Positions 8,912 through 17,735 of a DNA stretch of 64,000 bases are shown piece after piece. Position numbers and translations under genes: made by a program. Below the pieces are notes generated by a model. That model worked only from the letters and a program-made list of their open reading frames with translations, did no database searches and was not told the DNA's origin. Every line of letters starts with the position of its first letter. The first letter of the stretch is position 1. Location: NCBI GenBank assembly GCA_025699005.1, contig JAILWI010000008.1, positions 1 to 64,000 of the forward strand, in the 5' to 3' direction. The DNA is from Chloroflexota bacterium (GTDB lineage Bacteria; Chloroflexota; Limnocylindria; QHBO01).

Positions 8912-9352
8912 TCAGGCCCCGTGATGCTCCCGCTTGTGGAGACGCGTGATGAGCGCCCGCATGATCGGCACCGCGATCTCGGGGTGCTCGTCGAGCAGTG
9001 CCGTGAACTCCCACGCCGGGAAGAGGAGGCACTCGGTCTCGCTGTCCGCGATGACCGATGCGGAACGCGGGTGCTCCTCGATGAGGGCCAGTTCGCCGAA
9101 GAAGTCGCCGGCCTTCACGCTGCCCAGGCGTTCGCCGTCGCGCTCGACGCGCGCGTTGCCACTCAGCACGATGTAGAGGGCGGTTCCACTCGATCCCTGG
9201 CGGACGATGTCGTCGCCGGCCGCATACGTTCGCCGCTTGCCGGTGTCGGCGAGCCGCTTGCGGATGCGGTTGTTGAGTCCCGCCAGGAGCGGAACGGATG
9301 CCAGTTGCTGCTCCAGCTCCACCGGCGTGATCCTCCGTGCGCTAGCTGCCAT
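8912..9352 (-). CDS. Cyclic-nucleotide-binding domain protein
   Basis: 146 residues comprising essentially one cNMP-binding (CAP_ED) beta-barrel: LASVPLLAGLN, YAAGDDIVRQGSSGTALYIV, LGSVKAGDFFGELALIEEHP and PRSASVIADS. The FFGELALI...RSAS phosphate-binding cassette is intact, with Glu and Arg of the ligand site. There is no HTH, so it is not a complete CRP-type regulator. It may sense cAMP/cGMP or act as a docking module. An ATG at 9370 is also in frame, but a TAGGAT box at 9369-9374 suggests the transcript starts just before 9352. It follows the alpha-mannosidase by 30 bases. Confidence 0.82.
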   Translation of the reverse strand: MAASARRITPVELEQQLASVPLLAGLNNRIRKRLADTGKRRTYAAGDDIVRQGSSGTALYIVLSGNARVERDGERLGSVKAGDFFGELALIEEHPRSASVIADSETECLLFPAWEFTALLDEHPEIAVPIMRALITRLHKREHHGA

Positions 9353-9382
9353 TCGGGGTAGAGCGCCCATCCTACCGCGCAG

Positions 9383-12226
9383 TCAAGCGTTCTGGCGTGG
9401 TCCAGCCGCGTCGAGCAGGTCGCTGCCGGCCAGGGCGGTCTCCTCGCGTCGCAGGTGGATCGTGCGGATCTCGGCCGGTCCGAGCCTCAGCTCGAGCGCA
9501 CCGGCGTCACCCACGGGCAGCGGCTCTCCCGCCGCGCCGAGGAGGTCAGCCTCGCGAGCCTCGAGGATGCCGGGTGTCAGCGTGACCGTCCGCGCGTCGG
9601 AGGCCAGGTTCACGAGGCGCGCCTCCAGCCAGGCGCCGTCGCGGCGGCGGAGGGCGCTGAGGACGACCTGGTCGCCCTGCACCTCGAGAAGCGGCAGGCC
9701 CGCCTGCGCTGGCGGCCAGGTGGCGTCACGGGTGCCACCACCCGGGGCGGTCACGAACGGATGCCGGTACCGGTCGGCAGCCCGAGGGACGTCGCCTTCG
9801 ATCCAGGAGCCGGCATGCGGCAGGCAGGCCAGCTCGTAGCGCCAGCGACCACGCATCTGGGCGGCTGGGATCGCGAGCTCCGGGCCGGCCGGATCCTCGC
9901 GGTACGGGTTGTCGTTGCGGCTGATGAGTCCGGTCGAGCGCAGGAGCGTGACGGCCAGCTCACGAGCCGAGGGCGCTGACGGTGCCTCGAGCAGCTCGTA
10001 CTCGGCCAGGTGGGTCAGCAGGAGACCGAGCCCCCCGGCATCGACCCAGCCGTGCGCCGGATACGTGGCGAGCGGCTCCTCACGGTAGCCACCCTCGCCC
10101 TTCATGCCGCGCTCCACGACCGCGAACTGGCCCTCGGCGTGCGACGCGTCGGCGGGACGTGGCAGGGGCGCGTGGAGTCGAACGCGGTGGTCATCGGACT
10201 GGTTGTCGAAGGCGATGCCGATGCGGACGAACGGCTCGCCGGCTCTGAGCTCCACCTCCATGACGACCTCAGTCGGCACGGAGGCCGATGTTCGCTCGCT
10301 CCCGTCCGCCGTCAGACCGGCGGGCCACGCGTACGACCGCGTCACGACCGTCCGGCCGCGGATCGGGCCACCGAGATCCGCGCGGACCTCCACCGTCTCC
10401 GGATGCTCCACGAGGCGATCGCTCGCGGGCGGGCCGTAGTTGTAGGAGTCGCCGAAGTCGCCGCCCTCGACGATGCGTCCGACCCCCACGGCCTCGGTGC
10501 CGTCGGTGCTGCGGATGCGCAGCGTGCCGTCGTCGTCGACGGTCACCGCGACGAGCCCGTTGTCCAGGGTGCGGCCGTCCGGTGCGACCTGGACGGCGTT
10601 ATCACCGTCGCCCGCGCCTTCCACGGCCCGTGCCGCCGTCCAACCGAGGGCCGGTGCCGGCATGACGGCGGCCAGGGTGCGGCGCGATCGGGCGACGATC
10701 CGAATCTGCCATTCGTCGGCCGGCGCCGAGCGCAGGGCGGCCATGACCTCGGCCCGCAGCTCGTCGACGTCGAGCCACGCCGGATCGGGATCGGAATCGA
10801 CCTCGAGCGTCACCGTGCGGCCGTCGATCCGGTAGCCGTTCCACGAGTGGTCGAAGATCTCGCGACCGTGGAAGCGGCGGAACAGGTCGTCGGCCTCGGC
10901 GCCACGGATCGTGGCGTCGAACAGGAGCGGCTCCTTGCGCGCCAGCTCCTGCGTCGCCACACGGGTGCCGTCGTGAAGCTCGAGGGCGACCTCACCCCAC
11001 TCGTCGGGAACGAGCAGCTCCGCCTCCACCAGGTCGGTGCGTGGTGTCGGCGAGGGATTGAGCGCCAGCAGGGCGCCCGCCGGCACCGAGGTCGCGACCC
11101 CGCCCGCGGCACGTCGCGACAGCGTCCCGGCGACCTGCTCGGCCTCGGCGAAGCGGACGAGGACCTGGCGCGCGACGGGATCCACGCTGCATCCGCAGAT
11201 CGAGTCGTGGGCGCTGTTCTCGACGACCCTGCGCCACGCCAGCGACAGGAACGGCGCGGGCCAGGCATGGGCCGGCAGGTGGATGGCGCTTAGCGGCTCC
11301 GCGTAGCGCTCGAGGAGGTTCTCGGCGCGCCCGGCGGCCTGCTTGATGTCGATGTGGGCGCTGGCCACGCCCATGAGGACGTTGGCCCGGGCGCCGGAGC
11401 GCATCTCACCGCGCCAGCAAGGGTCGCTGTCCCGGAGCGGCGTGGCGGCCGCGACGTAGTCGGCTAGGGTGCTCAGCTTCACGTGGCTCGCCTCGTGGAC
11501 CTCGTTGAGGCGGCCCACGAGCGCGGCGAGCTCCGGGACCGGCGCGGTGTGATCGGTCCCGTACATGGCGAGGACCGGATCGTCGCCGAACCACGGTCGC
11601 GACCACTCCACGAAGCGCGTCGCCGCGGCGTCGAGCCGATCCGGTACGGCGAACATTCCGGCCGCGTTGCCATAGCCCGACGGCAGGTACTCCGCGCGAA
11701 CCCATGACCCGTCGGGACTCTCCCAGCGGAACCCGTGACGGTCGATCGACGCAGGGACGCCGCGCCACACGACAGCGTCGGCGAGGCCGGCGCGACGGAG
11801 GATCTGCGGCATCTGAGCCACGTGGCCGAACATGTCGGGCAGGTAGCCGACGTGCATCGGCTCCCCGAAGTCATGGGCACGAGCCCAGCCCATCTCGAGG
11901 TTGCGGACGAGGGTCTCGCCGCTCACGAGAAACTCGTCCATGAGGATGAGCCACGGGCCGATGGCAAGGCGACCGCTCGCCACGTGGCCGCGCAGGCGCT
12001 CTTCCTGCTCGGGCCGGATCTCGAGGTAGTCGTCCACCGTGGCGAGCTGCCCGTCCAGCGTGAACGTGAAGTCGTCGTCCGCTTCGAGCATGTCGAGCAC
12101 GCGATCGACGAGGTCGACGAGCTGCATCCGGAAGCTCTGGAAGGGCCGATACCACTCACGATCCCAGTGCGTGTGCGGGACGAGATGGATCGTGGTGGGG
12201 GCCCGCGTGGCGGCTTCGCTGGTCAT
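9383..12226 (-). CDS. Glycoside hydrolase family 38 alpha-mannosidase
   Basis: 947 residues. The N-terminal GH38 catalytic domain has HTHWDREW (residues 18-25; His20 and Asp22 are likely zinc ligands) and GYLPDMFGH (128-135; Asp131 is the probable nucleophile). These are followed by the alpha-mannosidase middle helical domain and a large C-terminal beta-sandwich region (about 400-930). It removes alpha-linked mannose from oligosaccharides using bound zinc, probably in the cytoplasm since no signal peptide is seen. Directly upstream on the same strand are a hydrolase and a sugar ABC importer, which suggests imported mannosides are the substrate (inference). A TAGGCT box precedes the ATG by 7 bases, so it can also be expressed on its own. 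Confidence 0.92.
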   Translation of the reverse strand: MTSEAATRAPTTIHLVPHTHWDREWYRPFQSFRMQLVDLVDRVLDMLEADDDFTFTLDGQLATVDDYLEIRPEQEERLRGHVASGRLAIGPWLILMDEFLVSGETLVRNLEMGWARAHDFGEPMHVGYLPDMFGHVAQMPQILRRAGLADAVVWRGVPASIDRHGFRWESPDGSWVRAEYLPSGYGNAAGMFAVPDRLDAAATRFVEWSRPWFGDDPVLAMYGTDHTAPVPELAALVGRLNEVHEASHVKLSTLADYVAAATPLRDSDPCWRGEMRSGARANVLMGVASAHIDIKQAAGRAENLLERYAEPLSAIHLPAHAWPAPFLSLAWRRVVENSAHDSICGCSVDPVARQVLVRFAEAEQVAGTLSRRAAGGVATSVPAGALLALNPSPTPRTDLVEAELLVPDEWGEVALELHDGTRVATQELARKEPLLFDATIRGAEADDLFRRFHGREIFDHSWNGYRIDGRTVTLEVDSDPDPAWLDVDELRAEVMAALRSAPADEWQIRIVARSRRTLAAVMPAPALGWTAARAVEGAGDGDNAVQVAPDGRTLDNGLVAVTVDDDGTLRIRSTDGTEAVGVGRIVEGGDFGDSYNYGPPASDRLVEHPETVEVRADLGGPIRGRTVVTRSYAWPAGLTADGSERTSASVPTEVVMEVELRAGEPFVRIGIAFDNQSDDHRVRLHAPLPRPADASHAEGQFAVVERGMKGEGGYREEPLATYPAHGWVDAGGLGLLLTHLAEYELLEAPSAPSARELAVTLLRSTGLISRNDNPYREDPAGPELAIPAAQMRGRWRYELACLPHAGSWIEGDVPRAADRYRHPFVTAPGGGTRDATWPPAQAGLPLLEVQGDQVVLSALRRRDGAWLEARLVNLASDARTVTLTPGILEAREADLLGAAGEPLPVGDAGALELRLGPAEIRTIHLRREETALAGSDLLDAAGPRQNA

Positions 12227-12233
12227 TCGGGGG

Positions 12234-12239
12234 AGCCTA
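12234..12239 (-). promoter_or_regulatory. Putative leaderless -10 box (alpha-mannosidase)
   Basis: Minus-strand TAGGCT with a 7-base gap to the ATG at 12226. It lies in the 70-base gap after the hydrolase gene. Confidence 0.4.
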
Positions 12240-12296
12240 CCGGGTCACACGCGACCTCGCTCGCGACGATCGACGCAGGCATGGCCGATCAGCCCT

Positions 12297-13115
12297 TCAG
12301 CCGATCTCCAGCTCGGCCACGAGCGGGTAGTGATCGCTCAGCTCGCCCGACTCGCGCACGACGCGGCACTCTCGGACGGTCACGCCGCGCACCAGGACGT
12401 GGTCGATCCGGTACCCGTCGTCGGTCGACACCCGCGCCGCATCGCCCGGAGGCTCGGCGAAGCCGTCCGTCCACCCGGCGAACGGCCCGAGCTCGCGGGA
12501 TTCGATCGATGCGTTGAGGTCGCCGAGCAGGAGGGCGGGGGAGGATCCGTCGAACGCGGCGTCGACCGCCGCAGCCTGGAGTCGCCGCTCCTCCGATCCG
12601 ATGTGGCTGAAGTGCGTCGACCCGGCCAGCAGCCCGTCGACATCGGCGAGCAGCAGGCAGCGGGGCTCGCGGATGGTCGGCGGGGCATCGGCGTAGCGGA
12701 TGCCGGCCGCCGGATGGTCGGCGTCCGCCGGCTCGACGAGCGCGTCCTCGGGGGCCGCGGGCAGCGCTACCGTGCGGGCGTTCTTCATCGGCCGGTGGCT
12801 GAGCAGGGCGTTCCCGAATGCACCGATGCCCGCGAGCCGGTCACCGTCTCGCACCTCGAAGCTGCGCGTGGCGCCGAAGCGGACGTCGGCTCCGAGCTGA
12901 CGCCCGAGGTCGCCGGCGTTGTCGAGGAGGTCCCCGTCGCGCGAGACGAGCGCGACCTCCTGGAGGGCGACGAGGTCGGCTCCGAGCCCGGACAGGGAGT
13001 CGCCGATCGCCCGGAGACGATCGGCGTCGATGCGTGACCACCACCGGTCCGGGAACGGTCCCGGGCCGATGGCGGATCGGATATTCCAGCTGACGACGCG
13101 GAGCGTCGCCGGCAC
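12297..13115 (-). CDS. Endonuclease/exonuclease/phosphatase-fold hydrolase
   Basis: 272 residues. Motifs of the EEP (DNase I-like) superfamily run in order: RVVSWNIR at the N-terminus (catalytic Asn), DLVALQEV near residue 50 (catalytic Glu), LLLGDLNA near 190 (Asp/Asn) and a C-terminal YRIDHVLVRG...SDHYPLVAEL (Asp and His). The complete site suggests an active Mg-dependent phosphodiesterase or phosphatase. Substrate is open: nucleic acid, sphingomyelin-like lipid or inositol phosphate. The GTG at 13115 shares its first G with the TAG stop of the permease gene, so the two are translationally coupled. An open frame continues upstream to 13820 but is antisense/shadow of the permease. Its position inside a sugar-transport operon is unusual. 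Confidence 0.85.
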   Translation of the reverse strand: MPATLRVVSWNIRSAIGPGPFPDRWWSRIDADRLRAIGDSLSGLGADLVALQEVALVSRDGDLLDNAGDLGRQLGADVRFGATRSFEVRDGDRLAGIGAFGNALLSHRPMKNARTVALPAAPEDALVEPADADHPAAGIRYADAPPTIREPRCLLLADVDGLLAGSTHFSHIGSEERRLQAAAVDAAFDGSSPALLLGDLNASIESRELGPFAGWTDGFAEPPGDAARVSTDDGYRIDHVLVRGVTVRECRVVRESGELSDHYPLVAELEIG

Positions 13116-14008
13116 TACTTCACGGAGCCCGCGAGCAGGCCCTGGACGAAGTATCGCTGGAGGCTGATGAACACGATGAGCGGCACGATCATGACGACGA
13201 AGGATGCCGCCGCCAGGAGGCTCCACTCCGTCGCGTACGTGCCGAGCAGCTGCGTGACCTTCACGGTCATCGGCTGGATCGAGTTCCGCTGCGCGTAGAC
13301 CAGCGCCATGAGCAGGTCGTTCCAGACCCACAGGAACTGGAAGATGCCGTAAGCCGCGATGGCCGGCACCGACAGCGGCACCACGATCGTTCGGAAGATC
13401 CCCACGTTCGACGCGCCGTCGATGCGTGCTGCCTCGATGAGGTCCTTCGGCAGCGTGATGAAGAAGTTCCGCAGCAGGAAGATGCCGAACGGAAGCGCGT
13501 ACGCGGTGTGCGCCAGCCAGACCGCACCGTAGTTCGTCAGCAGCCCGGTGCCGCTCTCGCGGAACGCGGTGACCAGCGGGATGAACCCGACCTGCACCGG
13601 CACCATGAGCATCGCGACGATGATGAGGAACGTCGTGTCGCGCAGGGGGAACTTCACCCACGCCAGCGCGTAGGCGGCCATCGAGGCCACCACCAGCGGC
13701 AGGAGCGTCGACGGCAAGGTGATCATCACGCTGTTGATGAACGCCTGGAGCATCCCCTCGCCCTCGAAGACGCGCTCGTAGTTGCCGAGCGTGAAGCGCG
13801 GCTCGACGAGGATCGTCCACCAGCCCGTGGCCCGCATGTCGGCGCTGGGACGGAACGACGTGATCAGGATGCCGATCGTCGGCACGAGCCAGATGAAGCC
13901 GATGAGCCCGAGGATGATGTGCGTCGGGCTCCGCCCAGCGAGGCGTGCCAGCCGCTCGCTGAGCGTCCGCGGCTGGGATCGAACCGTGGTGTCCTGGATC
14001 GCCGTCAT
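13115..14008 (-). CDS. Sugar ABC transporter permease (MalG family)
   Basis: 297 residues with six predicted membrane helices. The EAA loop of binding-protein-dependent permeases (EAARIDGASNVGIFRTIVVP) lies near residue 190 and would contact the ATPase. The N-terminal cytoplasmic stretch of about 30 residues precedes helix 1 (IILGLIGFIWLVPTIGILIT). It forms a heterodimer with the upstream MalF-like permease, whose stop overlaps its start by four bases. Together with the lipoprotein and the ATPase at 16517-17608 it makes a carbohydrate-uptake ABC transporter of the CUT1 class. Confidence 0.93.
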   Translation of the reverse strand: MTAIQDTTVRSQPRTLSERLARLAGRSPTHIILGLIGFIWLVPTIGILITSFRPSADMRATGWWTILVEPRFTLGNYERVFEGEGMLQAFINSVMITLPSTLLPLVVASMAAYALAWVKFPLRDTTFLIIVAMLMVPVQVGFIPLVTAFRESGTGLLTNYGAVWLAHTAYALPFGIFLLRNFFITLPKDLIEAARIDGASNVGIFRTIVVPLSVPAIAAYGIFQFLWVWNDLLMALVYAQRNSIQPMTVKVTQLLGTYATEWSLLAAASFVVMIVPLIVFISLQRYFVQGLLAGSVK

Positions 14009-14955
14009 GACTGCACCGCCTCAGCTCGGAAGCGCCGGATGTTGAAGATCATCACCGGGATGAGGAGCAGCAGCATGACGACCGCGATCGCGGCTCCGTA
14101 GCCGAACTGCCCCTGCGGGAAGGCCTCCTGGTACATCGAGAACGCGATCACGCGGCTCGAGGCCCCGGGTCCGCCGCCGGTCATGACGAAGATGATGTCG
14201 AAGAGCTTGATGACGTTGACCACGAGGGTCACGGCCACCACCGAGATCGGCAGGCTCACCATCGGCACGATGATCCGCCAGAAGATCTGCGTCTCGTTCG
14301 CCCCGTCGACGCGCGCCGCCTCGAGGACCTCGGAGCTGATGCCCTTGATGGCTGCCGACAGGATGACCGTCGCGAATCCGACCGATCCCCAGACGCCGAC
14401 GGCGATGAGTGCCCAGTTCACCGTGTCCGGGCTCCCCAGCACGGACAGGGGACCCACGCCACCTACACCGAGCACCGCGTTCAGCAGGCCGGTCTCCGGG
14501 TCAGGTGCGTAGACGAAGCGCCAGATGATGGCGAGCGAGGTGGCCGCAATGGCCTGCGGCAGGAAGACGATGCCCTTGATCAACGCTTCGTACCGGACGC
14601 GGGTCGCCATGACCGCGAGGATCAGGCCGAGCAGGACCGTGAGGGAGACGTAGAAGACGATCCACAGAACGTTGTTCCACAGGGCGCCCGAGGGCGGGAA
14701 GCCGAGGCGCAGGAAGTTCGGGTCCTGGGTGAAGAGCCGAATCCAGTTGTCGAGGCCGACCCAGTCACTGAACTCGCCACCACGTCCGCGGTTGAAGCTC
14801 AGGAAGAAGGTGTAGACGATCGGGAAGGCAAGGAACACGAGGAGAAGCAGCCCGGCCGGACCGAGGAAAATCAGCGCCGCCCAGGGGAATCCCGCCCCGG
14901 GCCGCTTCGCGTCGTCGGTTCCTGATCCCGTCGCCGGCGGGTTGGCCGCCGTCAT
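14005..14955 (-). CDS. Sugar ABC transporter permease (MalF family)
   Basis: 316 residues, six or so membrane helices, starting with WAALIFLGPAGLLLLVFLAF. The EAA motif (EAARVDGANETQIFWRIIVP) lies about 100 residues from the C-terminus. The ATG at 14955 was chosen over a GTG six bases earlier because the AAAGGAG Shine-Dalgarno is spaced properly for the ATG and too close to the GTG. It is the membrane partner of the next gene. The substrate-binding gene lies 78 bases upstream on the same strand. Confidence 0.93.
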   Translation of the reverse strand: MTAANPPATGSGTDDAKRPGAGFPWAALIFLGPAGLLLLVFLAFPIVYTFFLSFNRGRGGEFSDWVGLDNWIRLFTQDPNFLRLGFPPSGALWNNVLWIVFYVSLTVLLGLILAVMATRVRYEALIKGIVFLPQAIAATSLAIIWRFVYAPDPETGLLNAVLGVGGVGPLSVLGSPDTVNWALIAVGVWGSVGFATVILSAAIKGISSEVLEAARVDGANETQIFWRIIVPMVSLPISVVAVTLVVNVIKLFDIIFVMTGGGPGASSRVIAFSMYQEAFPQGQFGYGAAIAVVMLLLLIPVMIFNIRRFRAEAVQS

Positions 14956-15033
14956 GGACACCGCTCCTTTCGTGATGCCAGGTGACGCGTGCGACCGGGA
15001 AGGAGCCGAAGCCCCTTCCCGGTCGCGGGTTCG

Positions 15034-16356
15034 CTACTCGCTCTCCCAGGCCGCAGAGGTCTGCGTCTGGAACTCCTCGAGGATCGGACCCATGTCCTCG
15101 CCTCGGAGGGCCGACTGGAGCACGGCGCCCAGGTCGGTGCCCGGCAGCAGGTCGGAGCCGTCGAAGCGGACCGCCTCGGCGGAGGTCACCTGCTCGGCCT
15201 CGTTCTGGATGAGCACCGTCGGGTAGACACTGGTGTCCACGTCGACGATCGGCGAGATGATCGTCCCGCCCTCGGCCCACACCTGTCCGGCCTCGGCCGT
15301 GGTGAGGTACTCCATGAAGGCCGCGACATCGGTATCGGCGACCAGCGCCGCCATGACGTCGCCGCCATAGGTCACGAGACCCTCACCGTTGCCGTCGATG
15401 GTCGGGAAGTCGAACCAGGCGATGGCCTCGCCTTCCTGACCGGCGAGATCCGGGTTGACGTCCTGGCCGGTGGCGATGCCGCCGACGAAGCCGCCCTCGT
15501 AGTAGATCTCGGCCGATGGGCTCGTGCCGAACACCTTGGCGATGCCGTCGACGAAGGCGGTGGCGAGCGCGCCATCGATGCCGCCGTCGACGTTCTCGTC
15601 GGTGTACAGCTCGGTCATCTTGTCGATGGTCGCCTGCACCGTCGGGTCGGTCCAGTCGCCATCGGGGCTGAAGAGCGTGTCGTACGCCTCAGGACCGTGC
15701 ATCTTGAGGTACGCCACCTCGAAGAAGTCGGTCAGCGTCCAGCTGTCGGCGGCACCCAGCGACCACGGGGTCGATCCCGCGTCCTTGATGTCCTCGGTCA
15801 GCTGAAGCAGCCCGTCCCAGTCCTCGGCGGGCTCGACACCGAGCTCGCCGAAGCGCTCGGGGCTGTACCACACGGTCGCCTTCGAGTTGAGCTTCACCAT
15901 GATCCCGTACAGCTCGTCGTCGACGACGCCGACGTCGAGGATGCCGGGGGCGTAGTTGCCCTCGATATCTCCCTGGGCGATGCCGAGCTCGCTCATCGGG
16001 ATCAGCGAGCCGTCACGCGCCAGGCTGCGCAGCGTCCCGATACCGGGGATGATCGCCACGTCCGGCGGGTTGCCACCGGTGATGCGGGTGCGGAGCACCG
16101 TCGCGTAGTCGGTGCGGTTCGCCTCGTACTCGGCCTCGATGCCGGTCTTCTCGGTGAACGCGTCGAGGACGGCCACGAAGGCCTCCTCCTCCGCGCCGCC
16201 CCACAGGGACGTCACGATGATGCTGCCGTCGCCTTCGGGCAGATCGGTGTTGCCACCGTCGCCGCTGCCGCCGGTGCCGCCGCCGTCATCGGACGCGCAT
16301 GCGGCAAGCACCAGCATGACGATCATGAATGGTGCTACCAGTCGAAACTTGGACAT
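15034..16356 (-). CDS. Extracellular solute-binding lipoprotein, family 1 (sugar)
   Basis: 440 residues. The signal peptide ends in a lipobox (LVLAAC, Cys20) followed by an acidic/Gly-Ser linker, so the mature protein is a lipid-anchored binding protein outside the membrane. The core has family-1 features: GSIIVTSLWGGAEEEAFVAV at the N-terminus, DVAIIPGIGTLRSLARDG, a Trp-rich central region and AEGGTIISP near the C-terminus. It captures the sugar for the permeases encoded next. A GGAGG Shine-Dalgarno is present 6 bases before the ATG. The 160 bases separating it from the ATPase gene could hold an extra promoter or processing site that boosts expression (inference). Confidence 0.93.
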   Translation of the reverse strand: MSKFRLVAPFMIVMLVLAACASDDGGGTGGSGDGGNTDLPEGDGSIIVTSLWGGAEEEAFVAVLDAFTEKTGIEAEYEANRTDYATVLRTRITGGNPPDVAIIPGIGTLRSLARDGSLIPMSELGIAQGDIEGNYAPGILDVGVVDDELYGIMVKLNSKATVWYSPERFGELGVEPAEDWDGLLQLTEDIKDAGSTPWSLGAADSWTLTDFFEVAYLKMHGPEAYDTLFSPDGDWTDPTVQATIDKMTELYTDENVDGGIDGALATAFVDGIAKVFGTSPSAEIYYEGGFVGGIATGQDVNPDLAGQEGEAIAWFDFPTIDGNGEGLVTYGGDVMAALVADTDVAAFMEYLTTAEAGQVWAEGGTIISPIVDVDTSVYPTVLIQNEAEQVTSAEAVRFDGSDLLPGTDLGAVLQSALRGEDMGPILEEFQTQTSAAWESE

Positions 16357-16516
16357 CCGTTTCCTCCACCTGTCTCAGGGTTGCGTGGCCGCGCCACGGT
16401 CGTTCTGATTTCCCATTTGCGGCTTGGTGCCATCTGCACCGGGTCAGCGCCGCGGATGAGGCGTTCCCTCCTCTGTTTCCGTACGGGGGTCGTTTCAGTC
16501 GGGACGGTTCGTGGCA

Positions 16517-17608
16517 TCAGCCGACGAGCGTCTTCTCCGACTCGGGATCGAAGATGTGGAGCTTCTCCATCGGCACCGCCAGGTCGACGCTGTCGCCGAC
16601 CGCGACCTTGCGGTCGGACGGCAGGAGAGCGACGATCTCGTTCCCCTCCGCCTGGGCGTGGATGAGCTCTTCGTTGCCGAGGTATTCCACGACATCGACC
16701 TTGGCCGGGAAGCGCACCGCGCTCCCGCCCTGGCCGTTCGCGATCTCGATGTGCTCGGGTCGGAAGCCGATGAGGACCTCGGCGCCGGCCGGTCGGGACT
16801 CGGCGGCCCGCGCCTGGGCACCGGTGAGCTCCAGCTTCGCGCCGCCGAACATGAGGTCCTTGCCCTCGGCCTTGGTGGCGGCGAAGTTCATCGACGGTGA
16901 GCCGATGAAGCCGGCGACGAAGATGTTGACCGGGTTGTCGTATAGGTCCTGCGGTGAGCCGACCTGCTGGAGCAGTCCGTCACGCATGACGCAGATGCGG
17001 TCGCCCATGGTCATCGCCTCGACCTGGTCGTGGGTCACGTAGATCGTCGTCGTACCCAGGCGCTGGTGGAGCCGCGCGATCTCGGCGCGGGTCTGGACGC
17101 GGAGCTTCGCATCGAGGTTCGAGAGCGGCTCGTCCATGAGGAACACGGACGGCTCGCGCACGATGGCGCGGCCGAGGGCCACGCGCTGCCGCTGGCCGCC
17201 GGACAGCGCCTTCGGCTTGCGGTCGAGGAAGCGCTCGAGGCCCAGGATCCCAGCGGCCTCCTTTACGCGCTTGTCGATATCGGACTTGTTGATCTTCCGC
17301 AGCTTGAGCCCGAACGCCAGGTTGTCGTACACCGTCATGTGCGGGTAGAGCGCGTAGCTCTGGAAGACCATGGCGATGTCGCGATCCTTCGGAGCCACGT
17401 TGTTGACCACCCGGTCGCCGATGAGCAGGCGGCCGTCGCTGATGTCCTCCAGCCCGGCCACACAGCGCAACGCCGTGGTCTTGCCGCATCCGGATGGACC
17501 CACGAGGACGAGGAACTCGCCGTCGGCGATCTCGAGGTTGAGATCGTTGACGGCGATCACGTCGTCGCCGTAGCGCTTGTACATGTGGTCGAACGTGACG
17601 GTAGCCAT
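16517..17608 (-). CDS. Sugar ABC transporter ATPase (MalK/UgpC/MsmK type)
   Basis: 363 residues. The ATPase domain has Walker A GPSGCGKTT (near 38), Q-loop AMVFQSYALYPHMTV, signature LSGGQRQRVALGRAIV, Walker B VFLMDEPLSNLDA and H-loop TIYVTHDQVEAMT. The C-terminal ~120 residues form the TOBE/regulatory domain typical of MalK-like proteins (IGFRPEHIE, LGNEELIHAQ). The start ATVTFDHMYKRYGDD is the family N-terminus; an upstream in-frame extension to 17779 is rejected. Such ATPases can serve several sugar importers. It is the first gene of the minus-strand locus, in the order ATPase, binding protein, two permeases, hydrolase, mannosidase. Confidence 0.94.
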   Translation of the reverse strand: MATVTFDHMYKRYGDDVIAVNDLNLEIADGEFLVLVGPSGCGKTTALRCVAGLEDISDGRLLIGDRVVNNVAPKDRDIAMVFQSYALYPHMTVYDNLAFGLKLRKINKSDIDKRVKEAAGILGLERFLDRKPKALSGGQRQRVALGRAIVREPSVFLMDEPLSNLDAKLRVQTRAEIARLHQRLGTTTIYVTHDQVEAMTMGDRICVMRDGLLQQVGSPQDLYDNPVNIFVAGFIGSPSMNFAATKAEGKDLMFGGAKLELTGAQARAAESRPAGAEVLIGFRPEHIEIANGQGGSAVRFPAKVDVVEYLGNEELIHAQAEGNEIVALLPSDRKVAVGDSVDLAVPMEKLHIFDPESEKTLVG

Positions 17609-17678
17609 CGAGTTGCTCGCTCCCTGTCTCTCCCAACGGCAGGCCGGTGGCGGCCTGATGGCCCATGCTCGGGAAGGC

Positions 17679-17684
17679 ATCATA
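17679..17684 (-). promoter_or_regulatory. Candidate -10 box for the sugar-transport operon
   Basis: Minus-strand TATGAT, about 70 bases before the ATG at 17608, is the most AT-rich hexamer in the gap. A -35 is not clear. A GGGAG stretch 11 bases before the ATG may be the Shine-Dalgarno. Confidence 0.35.
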
Positions 17685-17735
17685 GTACGGAGTGCAACCC
17701 GCAACGCCCGCTGTTGGAACCCCCCGCTGCAACGT

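Noticed and set aside
13116-13820. N-terminal extension of the EEP hydrolase
   Set aside because: This stretch is the MalG-like permease in another frame; the GTG at 13115 gives the family N-terminus.
14989-16665. 558-codon plus-strand frame opposite the sugar-binding lipoprotein
   Set aside because: Antisense shadow, rich in Arg/Val/Gly with no motif.
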